29,654 nt of DNA, taken from the NCBI GenBank assembly GCA_964651335.1, contig CAZYVT010000045.1:1-29654 (forward strand), given 5' to 3'. The notes beneath the pieces are model-generated. The model did not search any database. It saw only the letters and a program-made list of their open reading frames with translations, and was not told the origin of the DNA. The stretch comes from 2-02-FULL-66-14 sp964651335. Lineage in GTDB: Bacteria; Pseudomonadota; Gammaproteobacteria; Burkholderiales; SG8-39. Shown piece by piece: positions 1 through 7,867 of the stretch; the first letter of the stretch is position 1, and each line of letters begins with the position of its first letter. The position numbers and the translations under genes are program-made.

Positions 1-54
1 ACTCGCGACCTTAACCTTGGCAAGGTTACGCTCTACCAACTGAGCTACTCCCGC
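1..54 (-). tRNA. tRNA-Gly (anticodon GCC), 3' part outside the window
   Basis: Read on the minus strand from position 54, the sequence starts GCGGGAGTAGCTCAGTTGG, a typical acceptor stem and D-arm. The anticodon arm follows, with loop TTGCCAA and a paired AACC/GGTT stem. The anticodon GCC gives glycine. The window edge cuts the gene in the T-arm, so the T-loop and 3' acceptor strand are not visible. It lies just downstream of pgsA on the same strand. Confidence 0.95.
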
Positions 55-68
55 GTCTTGGGGGGCGG

Positions 69-97
69 ATTATAGCTCAAGAGCCGACGTGCGGCAG
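69..97 (-). promoter_or_regulatory. Candidate promoter for tRNA-Gly with GC-rich discriminator
   Basis: On the minus strand there is a perfect TATAAT (69-74). A weak -35 hexamer CTGCCG (92-97) lies 17 nt upstream, inside the 3' end of pgsA. The bases after the -10 box are CCGCCCCCC, a GC-rich discriminator of the kind known from stable-RNA promoters under stringent control. The predicted start is about 7 nt before the mature tRNA 5' end. Inference only; read-through from pgsA is also possible. Confidence 0.5.
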
Positions 98-643
98 CGC
101 CTTGCGCAGGTAATACAGCATCGAAATCACGGTCAGCACCGCCGCGATATTGATCAGCACGGTTCCCAGCGCGTGGCAGTCGATGATGCCGAACAGCTGG
201 TCCTCAAACAGCAACAGGGGAATCGCGATCATCTGGCCCACGGTCTTGACCTTGCCGATGAATGCGACCGCGACGCTCTTCGACTGCCCCACCTGCGCCA
301 TCCATTCCCTCAGGGCCGAGATCGCGACCTCGCGGCCGATGATGATGAGCGCCACCACTGGCTCGACGCGGCCGAGGTTGAGCAGCACGATGAGAGCTCC
401 GATGACCACCAGCTTGTCGGCTACGGGATCCAGAAACGCGCCGAACGCGGACATCTGGTTGAGCCGGCGCGCAAGGTAGCCGTCGAGCCAGTCGGTCACC
501 GCCGCGAAGATGAAAATTGCCGTCGCGGCGATGTTCTTGCCTTCGTCAGAAAGCCAGTCGGCCGGCAGATAGAAGACACCCACGATCAGCGGGATCAGCA
601 GGATCCGCAGCCAGGTGACGAGATTGGGCAGATTGAACAGCAT
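77..643 (-). CDS. pgsA: CDP-diacylglycerol--glycerol-3-phosphate 3-phosphatidyltransferase
   Basis: Inner-membrane enzyme that makes phosphatidylglycerophosphate from CDP-diacylglycerol and glycerol-3-phosphate, the committed step to phosphatidylglycerol. The CDP-alcohol phosphotransferase signature is intact: DWLDGYLAR, then G and D..AD (D51, D54, G55, A58, R59, G68, D72, D76). Several hydrophobic segments are visible, and the length of 188 aa is normal. ATG at 643 is chosen because the protein then starts MLFNLPNLVT, like known PgsA. A GTG one codon upstream is the alternative. The ATG overlaps the uvrC stop (TGATG), so the two are probably translationally coupled. Confidence 0.95.
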   Translation of the reverse strand: MLFNLPNLVTWLRILLIPLIVGVFYLPADWLSDEGKNIAATAIFIFAAVTDWLDGYLARRLNQMSAFGAFLDPVADKLVVIGALIVLLNLGRVEPVVALIIIGREVAISALREWMAQVGQSKSVAVAFIGKVKTVGQMIAIPLLLFEDQLFGIIDCHALGTVLINIAAVLTVISMLYYLRKALPHVGS

Positions 644-2442
644 CACGCGTGCAGGTGCTTGTAGATTTTCTCGGCCAGCGTCCGGCTGACTCCCGCGACC
701 TGCGCCAGCTCGTCCAGTGCAGCCGCCTCCACACCGCGCAGGCCGCCAAAATGAGTCAGCAACCGCTGCCTTCGCTTGGCTCCGATCCCCGGAATTTCGG
801 TGAGCATCGAGGTCGTACGCGCCTTGCCGCGCCGCGCGCGGTGGCCGACGATCGCAAAGCGGTGCGCTTCATCCCGGATCTGCTGGACGAGGTGCAGCGC
901 CGGGCTCTGCGGCGAAAGGCAGAGCGTCTGGCCGCCGGCCTCGAGCACGAGTTCCTCCAAGCCGGGCTTTCGCTCCGGTCCCTTGGCGACGCCCACGATG
1001 CTGACGTCGTTGAGCCCCAACTCGACAAGCGAGGCGCGCGCAGCGTTCACCTGTCCCCTGCCGCCATCGACAAGAATCAGATCGGGAATCTTCCCCCCCT
1101 CCCGGGTCATCCGTTCGTAGCGGCGCGCGAGCGCCTGACGCATTGCGCCGTAGTCGTCGCCCGGCGTGACGTCGCGGATGTTGTAGCGGCGGTAATCTGC
1201 TTTCTGCATCGCGTTCCGGTCGTAGACTACGCACGAGGCGACCGTCGCTTCGCCCAGCGTGTGGCTGACGTCGAAACATTCGATCCGCTGCACCGATTCA
1301 GGCAGCCCGAGCGTCTGGCGCAGCGACACGGTGCGCTCCTCGTGCAACGCCCTGTCCCGCGTGCGCTGATCGAGGGCGAGAAGCGCATTCTTGCGCGCCA
1401 TGTCGAGCCACACGCGGCGCTCCCCGTGCACGGGTGTCAGCACATGGGTTCCGGGACGCCCCAGCTCCACCCCGGCATCCGCGAGGACGAGCCGCGGCGC
1501 TGGTTGATCGAGGTAATGCTGCTCGAGAAACGCCGCCACCACCTCCTCGGCCGTTGCGTCCTGCGCATTGTGCGGGAAGAAGCTGCGATCCCCGACATGC
1601 CGTCCGCCACGGATCATGACCAGATTCACGCACGCCATCCCGCCTTGGATCACGCAGCCGACCACGTCAGCATCCACGCCACGGTCCGACTCCACGTATT
1701 GCCGCGCACGCACGCTCGAAAGTGCTCTCACCTGATCCCGGTAAAGCGCCGCTTCCTCGTAGTGCCGCTCGCCGGCAGCGGCGTTCATCTTTTCGGTAAC
1801 AATCCGGATCACGTCGTCTTCGCGGCCTTCCAGGAAGAGTTGCGCGCTCTTTACGTCCTCGGCGTAGCGCGCAGCCGAAATCAGCCTCGTGCACGGAGCG
1901 GTACAGCGCCGGATCTGATGCAGCAGGCAGGGCCGCGAGCGGTTCTCGAACACCGAGTCCTCGCAAGTGCGAAGCCGGAACACGCGCTGCAGCAGCTGAA
2001 TGCTTTCGCGCACCGCGTGCGCATGGGGAAAAGGTCCGAAGTAGCGGCTCCTGCGGTCCTTGGCGCCGCGGTGAAGGCCCATGCGCGGGAACTCATGCCC
2101 GGTGATCAGCAGGTACGGATACGACTTGTCGTCCCGGAACAGGATGTTGTAGCGCGGCGCGAGGCTCTTGATGAGGTTGTTCTCGAGCAGCAGCGCTTCG
2201 TCCTCGGAGCGCGTTGCGGTCACCTCGATCGATCCGACCTGCGTGAGCATCATGGCGGTGCGGGGACTTTGCGCTGACTTGCTGAAGTAGGACCCGACGC
2301 GTTTTTTCAGGTCCTTTGCCTTGCCGACGTAAAGCGCCTCGCCTTCGCGTCCAAGCATCCGGTACACCCCGGGCAGATCGGGCAGCCCGGCGACGAATTG
2401 CTTGGGATCGAACTGTCCGTACACTCGGATATTGTGCCGCAA
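643..2442 (-). CDS. uvrC: Excinuclease ABC subunit C (UvrC)
   Basis: Dual-incision nuclease of UvrABC nucleotide excision repair. The domains appear in order: a GIY-YIG nuclease near residues 20-100 (GVYRML...LYVGKAKDLKKRVGSYF), a UVR motif around 205-240, the RNase H-like UvrC domain with IECFDVSH and GDDYGAMRQAL, and C-terminal helix-hairpin-helix repeats (IPGIGAKRRQRLL). At about 599 aa it is of normal length. The start is uncertain. The furthest codon is a TTG at 2442 inside an inverted repeat, and a GTG six codons later (MYGQFDPK-type start) fits family alignments equally well. Neither has a convincing Shine-Dalgarno sequence. Confidence 0.95.
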   Translation of the reverse strand: MRHNIRVYGQFDPKQFVAGLPDLPGVYRMLGREGEALYVGKAKDLKKRVGSYFSKSAQSPRTAMMLTQVGSIEVTATRSEDEALLLENNLIKSLAPRYNILFRDDKSYPYLLITGHEFPRMGLHRGAKDRRSRYFGPFPHAHAVRESIQLLQRVFRLRTCEDSVFENRSRPCLLHQIRRCTAPCTRLISAARYAEDVKSAQLFLEGREDDVIRIVTEKMNAAAGERHYEEAALYRDQVRALSSVRARQYVESDRGVDADVVGCVIQGGMACVNLVMIRGGRHVGDRSFFPHNAQDATAEEVVAAFLEQHYLDQPAPRLVLADAGVELGRPGTHVLTPVHGERRVWLDMARKNALLALDQRTRDRALHEERTVSLRQTLGLPESVQRIECFDVSHTLGEATVASCVVYDRNAMQKADYRRYNIRDVTPGDDYGAMRQALARRYERMTREGGKIPDLILVDGGRGQVNAARASLVELGLNDVSIVGVAKGPERKPGLEELVLEAGGQTLCLSPQSPALHLVQQIRDEAHRFAIVGHRARRGKARTTSMLTEIPGIGAKRRQRLLTHFGGLRGVEAAALDELAQVAGVSRTLAEKIYKHLHA

Positions 2443-2454
2443 TTGCTGTACAAT
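2431..2454. repeat. 24-bp imperfect palindrome between divergent uvrC and efp
   Basis: The arms ATTGTGCCGC and GCTGTACAAT flank a central AATT and match at 8 of 10 positions. The element covers the start region of uvrC and contains TACAAT (2449-2454), a possible -10 for efp. It could be an operator shared by both genes, or chance. No matching repressor gene is nearby. Confidence 0.4.
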
Positions 2455-2486
2455 GCGCGCCTTTTTCCAAGCGGCATCAGGCTCTT

Positions 2487-3053
2487 ATGGCAAAGGCTGC
2501 AGCGGTCGAAATCCGGGTCGGCAACCTCATCGAGTGGGACAAGCGCGTCTGGCGAGTCCTCAAGTGCTACCACGTGCATGTCGGCGGCCGGGGCGGCGCG
2601 TTCATGCAGGTCGAGATGAAGGACATCGAAGCCGGCACCAAGACCAACCAGCGCTTCCGCACCGAAGACAAGGTCGAACGCGCGTTCGTCGAGCCGCGCG
2701 AGATGCAGTACCTGTACCAGGACGGCGACAACTACGTCTTCATGGACAAGCAGAATTACGAGCAACTGCCGCTGTCGGCTGAATTTCTCGAGGGCCAGGC
2801 CGGTTTCCTGCTGCCCAACGCCGAGGTACAGGTGAATTTCTACAACGGGCGCGCGATCGGCCTCGAACTGCCGCCCTCGGTAGTCCTCACCGTGGTCGAA
2901 ACCGAACCCGGCATCAAGAACGCGACTGCGACGAACATGTTCAAGCAGGCGAAGATGGACACCGGCATCATGGTCCAGGTGCCGCCCTTCATCAGCCAGG
3001 GCGAAAGAATCAAGGTCAGCACGAACGACGGCAGCTATATGGAAAGAGCCTGA
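2487..3053 (+). CDS. efp: Elongation factor P with arginine at the modification tip
   Basis: Translation factor that relieves ribosome stalling at polyproline. All three EF-P domains are present in 188 aa, ending TNDGSYMERA. The start ATG at 2487 has an AGG 8 nt upstream. The domain I loop reads VGGRGGAF with Arg35 where the modified lysine or arginine of EF-P sits. The rest (GGAFMQVEMKDI, GTKTNQRFR, YLYQDGDNYVFMD, YEQL) resembles the lysine-type PGKGGAF proteins of alphaproteobacteria more than the SGRNAAVVK type paired with EarP in many beta- and gammaproteobacteria. No earP gene is adjacent. It overlaps the end of convergent nagZ by 19 nt. Confidence 0.95.
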   Translation: MAKAAAVEIRVGNLIEWDKRVWRVLKCYHVHVGGRGGAFMQVEMKDIEAGTKTNQRFRTEDKVERAFVEPREMQYLYQDGDNYVFMDKQNYEQLPLSAEFLEGQAGFLLPNAEVQVNFYNGRAIGLELPPSVVLTVVETEPGIKNATATNMFKQAKMDTGIMVQVPPFISQGERIKVSTNDGSYMERA

Positions 3054-4078
3054 ACAGCACCGGACAGCGCCCACTGCGCCTCACGGTAGGCGACGCTCTT
3101 TCTCAGGTCGCGCCCGGCCTTTCTCCTCATCCGTTCGGCACGCTCCGGGGCAACTGATGCCGTCGACCCGAGCGCCTGCAGCAGCCCGTCCTGCCCTACC
3201 GGATCCTTGCACAGGAGCACCATGTCGCAGCCTGCCGCGAGCGCCGCGCGCCCGCGCTCCGCGACGCCGCCGGCGGTGCTCGCCCCTTCCATCGACAGAT
3301 CGTCGCTGAAAATGAGACCGTCGAAGCCGAGCTTCGCACGCAATACCTCCTGCAGCCAGTACTTCGAATAGCCCGCAGGCTCCCGGTCCGCCTGCGTGAA
3401 GATCACGTGCGCCGGCATGACGCCGCCCAGGCCCGCGGCGATCGCCGGCCGGTACGGCGCCACGTCCTTCTTCATGATCTCGGCGACCGCGCGCTCGTCC
3501 CGCGGGACGTCGACGTGCGAGTCGAGCGCCGCAAAGCCGTGACCCGGGAAATGCTTGCCGACCGCCTTCATGCCGGCTGCATCGAGTCCCTTGACAAGCT
3601 CTTCGGCGAGCGTGCCCACGGCATTGGGATCGAAGTGCAGCGCCCGGTCGCCGATCACGCTGCTCGATCCGTAATCGAGATCCAGAACCGGCGTAAAGCT
3701 GAAGTCGATCCCGTGCGCCGCGAGTTCCGCTCCAATCACGGTTCCGACCGCCCTTGCCGCCGCACGCGCGGCCGCGTGGTCCCGGTCCCACAGGACGCCA
3801 AGCTTTCGCATCGCCGGAATTTCGCTGAACCCGTCCCTGAACCGTTGCACCCGCCCGCCTTCATGGTCCACGCAGATGAGGAGTCGGGGCTGCCGCAGGG
3901 CTGCAATCTCTGCGGTGAGCACCTGGAGCTGCTGCGGATTCTCGTAGTTGTGGGCGAACAGGATCACGCCGCCGACAGCCGGATGCCTGAGCCGCTCGCG
4001 ATCCTCGTCGGTGAGCGCGGCCCCGACCGGGTCGAGCATCACCGGACCGAGCGCAAGCTTCGCCTTCAGCCGTCGCAT
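3035..4078 (-). CDS. nagZ: Beta-N-acetylhexosaminidase (NagZ)
   Basis: Cytoplasmic glycoside hydrolase family 3 enzyme of peptidoglycan recycling. It removes N-acetylglucosamine from GlcNAc-anhydroMur-peptides. Signature pieces are CVDHEGGRVQRF (69-80), the KHFPGHG loop (175-181) followed by DSH (186-188), which carries the acid/base histidine, and FSDDLSMEGA with the aspartate nucleophile near 259-260. The length of 347 aa is normal. An N-terminal tail of about 10 residues precedes the usual LGPVMLD start. The 5' end overlaps acpS by 13 nt, placing it last in the lepA-to-nagZ run. The 3' end overlaps efp on the other strand. Confidence 0.95.
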   Translation of the reverse strand: MRRLKAKLALGPVMLDPVGAALTDEDRERLRHPAVGGVILFAHNYENPQQLQVLTAEIAALRQPRLLICVDHEGGRVQRFRDGFSEIPAMRKLGVLWDRDHAAARAAARAVGTVIGAELAAHGIDFSFTPVLDLDYGSSSVIGDRALHFDPNAVGTLAEELVKGLDAAGMKAVGKHFPGHGFAALDSHVDVPRDERAVAEIMKKDVAPYRPAIAAGLGGVMPAHVIFTQADREPAGYSKYWLQEVLRAKLGFDGLIFSDDLSMEGASTAGGVAERGRAALAAGCDMVLLCKDPVGQDGLLQALGSTASVAPERAERMRRKAGRDLRKSVAYREAQWALSGAVQALSI

Positions 4079-4449
4079 TCGAGAATCACCGTTGCGCAGG
4101 CGATCTCGCGCTCGTCCGTGAGCGACAGGTGCGTTCGCCGGATGCCCTTGTGCTCGAGAAAACTTTCCAGCTCGGCGGAGAACTCAAGCTGCGGCTTGCC
4201 CGAGCGCAGGTTGATCACCCACACGCCGTGCCAGTTCGCGGGTGCATGAATGCCCGTTCCGAGCGCCTTGGTGAACGCTTCCTTCGCGGCAAAGCGCTTG
4301 GCCAGGTACGCCGCCGGCTGCCGGTGCCGGTGAAAGCGCGCCAGCTCCGGACCGCACAGGATGCGCTTCGCGAAGCGTTCGCCGAAACGCGCAAGCGCCC
4401 GCTCGATGCGGCGGATCTCGACCAGGTCCTGCCCGACGCCGTAAATCAT
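4066..4449 (-). CDS. acpS: Holo-[acyl-carrier-protein] synthase (AcpS)
   Basis: Transfers 4'-phosphopantetheine from CoA to Ser37 of acyl carrier protein; its substrate gene acpP lies in the same window (16210). The 127-aa protein has the Mg-binding motifs GVGQDLVEI (Asp8) and KRFAAKEAFTKALG (Glu57), the family hallmarks. ATG at 4449 forms a 4-nt overlap with the pdxJ stop. Confidence 0.96.
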   Translation of the reverse strand: MIYGVGQDLVEIRRIERALARFGERFAKRILCGPELARFHRHRQPAAYLAKRFAAKEAFTKALGTGIHAPANWHGVWVINLRSGKPQLEFSAELESFLEHKGIRRTHLSLTDEREIACATVILECDG

Positions 4450-5204
4450 TTCTCTGCGGAGTGCGCTGCACTCACAATCAGTTGCTTCATCTCGCGGACC
4501 GCTTCGCGCATGCCAATGAAGATCGCGCGGCTGACGATCGAATGACCGATATGCAGCTCCCGAACGCCGGACAGGCGCGCAACCGGCTCCACATTGAAGT
4601 AATTGAGCGCGTGGCCGGCATTGAAACGCATCTTCGCCGCCCTGATGTGTTCCCCGGCGCGGCGGATCCGGTCGAGTTCGCCGAGCACGGCGGGGCTCTC
4701 GGCGTCGCGCCCCTTGGCATGAAAAGCATGTGCGTACGGGCCGGTGTGAATCTCGCAGACGGACGCGCCGATCCGCTTCGCCGCCTCGACCTGATGCGGC
4801 TCGGCGTCGATGAATACGGAGACGACGATTCCGGCGTCGGCGAGCTTCGCCACCTGCTCGCGCAGGCGCGCCTCCTGCGCGGCGATGTCCAGGCCGCCTT
4901 CGGTGGTGATCTCATGCCGTCCTTCCGGCACCAGCATTGCCATCTCGGGACGCAGATGCCGCGCGATCCCGACCATCTCGTCGGTCGCCGCCATTTCGAG
5001 ATTGAGCTTGATGTGCGTAAGCTCCCTCAGGCGCCGCACGTCCTCGTCCTGGATATGACGCCGGTCTTCCCGCAGGTGCACGGTGATGCCGTCGGCCCCG
5101 CCGAGGTGCGCCTCGACGGCCGCCCAGACCGGATCCGGCTCATAGGTGCGCCGTGCCTGTCTGACGGTCGCAACGTGATCGACGTTGACACCCAGCTCGA
5201 TCAC
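4446..5204 (-). CDS. pdxJ: Pyridoxine 5'-phosphate synthase (PdxJ)
   Basis: TIM-barrel enzyme that condenses 1-deoxyxylulose 5-phosphate with 3-amino-2-oxopropyl phosphate to pyridoxine 5'-phosphate. Motifs and catalytic residues are intact: GVNVDHVATVRQAR with His10, ADGITVHLREDRRHI with His43, Arg45 and His50, KLNLE with Glu70, and NAGHALNYFNV with His198. The length of 252 aa is normal. It is joined to recO and acpS by ATGA overlaps, the classic recO-pdxJ-acpS arrangement. Confidence 0.97.
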   Translation of the reverse strand: MIELGVNVDHVATVRQARRTYEPDPVWAAVEAHLGGADGITVHLREDRRHIQDEDVRRLRELTHIKLNLEMAATDEMVGIARHLRPEMAMLVPEGRHEITTEGGLDIAAQEARLREQVAKLADAGIVVSVFIDAEPHQVEAAKRIGASVCEIHTGPYAHAFHAKGRDAESPAVLGELDRIRRAGEHIRAAKMRFNAGHALNYFNVEPVARLSGVRELHIGHSIVSRAIFIGMREAVREMKQLIVSAAHSAEK

Positions 5205-5920
5205 AGGTCTTGCAACTCCGCCAGCACCGCGCGCGTATGCAGCGTCTGGCCGCCAAGCCGCTGCGCGATCAGCGACCGCAGAAGGCGCCTCGCCTCGTCC
5301 CGCGTGTCAGGACGCGCGTACTCATCGCGCGCGATGTCGAGCAGCGTCTGTCCGCCGACCGTCGACAGTTCCGGGCTTGCGCCGTTGATTGCCACCGGAC
5401 CTCTGTCAAGCTCGTACACGTAGCGCCGCCCGGGGTCGATCGGAGCGCCGCTCGCGGCGTCACGGTCGAGCACCGGCGCATACCCGAGTTCGCCGAGGAG
5501 CCTGCGCTCGAATCCGCGCAACACGGCCTGCCCGCTTCCGGCCGTGGCAAGGCGCACCAGGGTTTCCGCATAGACGTCGAACAGCCGCTCGTGGGGATCC
5601 TCGCGCGGCAGCAGCCTGAGCAAAAGCTCGTTCACGTAGAAGCCGCACATCAGGCCGATTCCCGAAAGTGCCGCCTGGCCGCCGCTCCAGTCGACCGCGC
5701 GCAGCGTGCCCAACTCCGCCGATGCGCTCCAGGACAGACTCAGCGGATGAAATGCGAGCAGCGTGCCGCGCATCGCAGACCGCGGGCGGCGCGCGCCGCG
5801 CGCGAGCAGCCCCACCCTTCCGAAGCGGCGCGTGAATGCTTCGACGATGAGGCTCGTCTCCTTGTACGGGTAGCTGTGGAGCACGTACCCGGGTTCCTGA
5901 TCCGCGCGCCGTCTCATCAT
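5201..5920 (-). CDS. recO: DNA repair protein RecO
   Basis: RecF-pathway mediator that helps load RecA on SSB-coated DNA and anneals strands. The N-terminal OB-fold is visible (GYVLHSYPYKETSLIVEAFTR, then GLLARGARRPRS), followed by the helical RecO C domain (CGFYVNELLLRLLPREDPHERLFDVY). The length of 239 aa is normal. The usual C-terminal zinc cysteines are not obvious, as in many proteobacterial RecO proteins. The start ATG overlaps the era stop. Confidence 0.93.
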   Translation of the reverse strand: MMRRRADQEPGYVLHSYPYKETSLIVEAFTRRFGRVGLLARGARRPRSAMRGTLLAFHPLSLSWSASAELGTLRAVDWSGGQAALSGIGLMCGFYVNELLLRLLPREDPHERLFDVYAETLVRLATAGSGQAVLRGFERRLLGELGYAPVLDRDAASGAPIDPGRRYVYELDRGPVAINGASPELSTVGGQTLLDIARDEYARPDTRDEARRLLRSLIAQRLGGQTLHTRAVLAELQDL

Positions 5921-6801
5921 CCGTAACCCAGCTGTTTCAGCGCCCGCGCGTCCGCAGTCCAGTCGCGCTTCACCTTGACCCAGACGCCGAGGTACACCTT
6001 GCCGTCAAAACGTGCTTCCATGTCGCGCCGCGCGGCCGACGAGATCTTCTTCAGCGTGGCGCCTCCGGTGCCGATCACGATCGGCTTCTGGCTTTCCCGC
6101 TCCACCCAGATCACCGCCTCCACGCGGCGCAGGCGCCCCTCCTCTCTGAAGCTCTCGATCGCGACATCGCAGCGGTAAGGCAATTCCTCGCCGAGCAGGC
6201 GGAACAGCTTCTCGCGCAGGATCTCCGTGGCAAGGAATCGCTCGCTTCGATCGGTCAGCTGCTCCGCCGGATAGGCGGCGGGGCCCTCCGGCAGGCTGTC
6301 GCGCAGCACGCGCAACAGCTCGGGCAGATTCTCGCCCGTGCGCGCTGAAACGGGAACGACGGCCGCAAATTCCCGCTCGCGCGACAGGCGTTCCACGAAC
6401 GGCAGCAGCTCACGCCGGCTCCGCACCAGGTCGACCTTGTTCACCACCGCAACGACGCGCGCTTGGTGCGGGATCCGTGCCAGCGCCACGCGGTCCTCCT
6501 GTCCGAAGCGGGTCGCCTCGAGCACGAACGCCACGGCATCGCAGTCGCGCGCGCTTTCAATCGCCTTGCGGTTGAGGGCCCGATTCAAGACGTTGACATG
6601 GCGTGTCTGGTAGCCGGGCAGGTCCACCAGCAGGTACTGGCAGTCGGTAGTCGTGAGCACGCCGGTCAGCAGATGGCGTGTGGTCTGCGCTTTGTCCGAC
6701 ACGATTGCAAGTTTCTCGCCGAGCAGCTTGTTCAGCAGACTCGACTTGCCCGTATTCGGCCGGCCCGCCAGGGCGACGGTGCCGCAGCGGAACCCGCTCA
6801 T
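5917..6801 (-). CDS. era: GTPase Era
   Basis: Essential GTPase that binds the 3' end of 16S rRNA during 30S maturation. ATG at 6801 gives 294 aa and an ATGA overlap with rnc; the open frame continues 34 codons upstream but that part lies inside rnc. G1 is GRPNTGKS (13-20), the switch I threonines are in KAQTTRH (37-43), G3 is DLPG (60-63), G4 is NKVD (121-124) and G5 is SA (152-153). The C-terminal KH domain ends KVYLGVWVKVKRDW. Two positions differ from the common form: G3 is normally DTPG, and the KH loop reads GTGG (244-247) where GKGG is usual. Confidence 0.96.
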   Translation of the reverse strand: MSGFRCGTVALAGRPNTGKSSLLNKLLGEKLAIVSDKAQTTRHLLTGVLTTTDCQYLLVDLPGYQTRHVNVLNRALNRKAIESARDCDAVAFVLEATRFGQEDRVALARIPHQARVVAVVNKVDLVRSRRELLPFVERLSREREFAAVVPVSARTGENLPELLRVLRDSLPEGPAAYPAEQLTDRSERFLATEILREKLFRLLGEELPYRCDVAIESFREEGRLRRVEAVIWVERESQKPIVIGTGGATLKKISSAARRDMEARFDGKVYLGVWVKVKRDWTADARALKQLGYG

Positions 6802-7469
6802 GCCTCGAGAAGCTTCAACATGTTCTCGGCGGCCTGCTGCTCGGCAGCACGGCGCGAGCTTCCGCTGCCGGTCGCTGCGAGTTTCAATTCGTCCACGACG
6901 CATTCCACTTCAAATGTCTGTTTGTGCGCGGCGCCCTTCGTCGAGGCCACGTGGTACTGCGGCAGCTTCTGGCGGCGACCCTGAAGGTACTCCTGCAGCC
7001 GGGTTTTCGCATCCTTGAGGGGCGATGCGGCGTCCATCCGTTCGAGCGCCCCGCCGAAAGTGTGGCGAATCGCGGCGCGCGCGGCCGTGTAACCGCCATC
7101 GAGAAACGCGGCGCCGAAAATCGCCTCGAGCGCGTCGGCAAGGATCGATGCGCGCCGCGCGCCGCCGCTCGCCGCTTCCCCCTCTCCGAGGCGCAGGAAC
7201 TCCGACAGGCCGATGCCATGCGCCACTGCGGCGAGCGCCGCTTCACGCACGAGGCTCGCGCGCAGACGCGTCAGCTCGCCTTCGCTCGAGTCCGGAAACC
7301 GCAGGAACAGTTCTTCTGCAATGGCGCAATCGAGCACCCCGTCGCCGAGGAATTCGAGTCGCTCGTTGTGCGGCGAGCCGTAGCTGCGATGGGTCAGCGC
7401 CTGCTGCAACAGCGCGGCGTGGGCGAAATGGTGGCCGATGCGCTTCTCTAGTACGGAACGGCGGGCCAA
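6798..7469 (-). CDS. rnc: Ribonuclease III
   Basis: Double-strand-specific endonuclease for rRNA precursors and mRNA turnover, 223 aa. The catalytic helix reads ERLEFLGDGVLD with Glu39 and Asp43, and the second metal-binding pair is in LADALEAIFGAAFLDGG with Asp112 and Glu115. The second position after GD is Gly where Ser is common. The C-terminal dsRNA-binding domain runs from DAKTRLQEYLQG to the end (SSRRAAEQQAAENMLKLL). It is coupled to era downstream and follows the DUF4845 gene with a 3-nt gap. Confidence 0.96.
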   Translation of the reverse strand: MARRSVLEKRIGHHFAHAALLQQALTHRSYGSPHNERLEFLGDGVLDCAIAEELFLRFPDSSEGELTRLRASLVREAALAAVAHGIGLSEFLRLGEGEAASGGARRASILADALEAIFGAAFLDGGYTAARAAIRHTFGGALERMDAASPLKDAKTRLQEYLQGRRQKLPQYHVASTKGAAHKQTFEVECVVDELKLAATGSGSSRRAAEQQAAENMLKLLEA

Positions 7470-7472
7470 GGG

Positions 7473-7844
7473 CTACTGGGGAGCCTTTTCCGTTCCCTTC
7501 GAGTCGGCCGCGAATTCAAAATACAAACCGACGTTCCCAAAGAGCGGAACTTCCTTGCGGTAGGCGAAGGAAATCACGATGTCGGCGCCCTCCTTGGTGA
7601 TCTCCAGATCCTTTTCAGTGATCGCGCTCACGTCCTCGATGGCGGTCTTCAGCTGCCACGCCTTGCGGATGTCCAGGACCGTGCCGCCGCGTTGCTCCTG
7701 CGCAATCTGGCTAATCAGCTTTTTCGCGGTAAAGAATTCGAGGTAGGGCGGAAACGTCTTCAATCCGAGAAGCACTACAAAAATGAGGATGACCAAGCCT
7801 ATGATGAGGCCGGTGAGGCTGACGCCGAGTTGTCGGTTGCGCAT
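7473..7844 (-). CDS. DUF4845 small membrane protein
   Basis: About 123 aa, beginning MRNRQLGVSLTGLIIGLVIL. An N-terminal segment resembles a pilin-like leader with one transmembrane helix (about residues 8-28), followed by a soluble domain. Members of this uncharacterised family sit between lepB and rnc in many betaproteobacteria, as here. ATG at 7844 is preferred over a GTG seven codons upstream because it has GGGAG 8 nt before it. The function is unknown; co-location with signal peptidase suggests an envelope role, which is only inference. Confidence 0.85.
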   Translation of the reverse strand: MRNRQLGVSLTGLIIGLVILIFVVLLGLKTFPPYLEFFTAKKLISQIAQEQRGGTVLDIRKAWQLKTAIEDVSAITEKDLEITKEGADIVISFAYRKEVPLFGNVGLYFEFAADSKGTEKAPQ

Positions 7845-7867
7845 CGGTGGTGCTCCCAGTTTCACCG

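Noticed and set aside
649..2277. A 542-codon plus-strand open frame opposite uvrC
   Set aside because: Shadow of uvrC with no recognisable motifs or ribosome site.
6802..6903. A 34-residue N-terminal extension of Era
   Set aside because: It lies within rnc, is not conserved, and the ATG at 6801 forms the ATGA overlap seen at neighbouring junctions.
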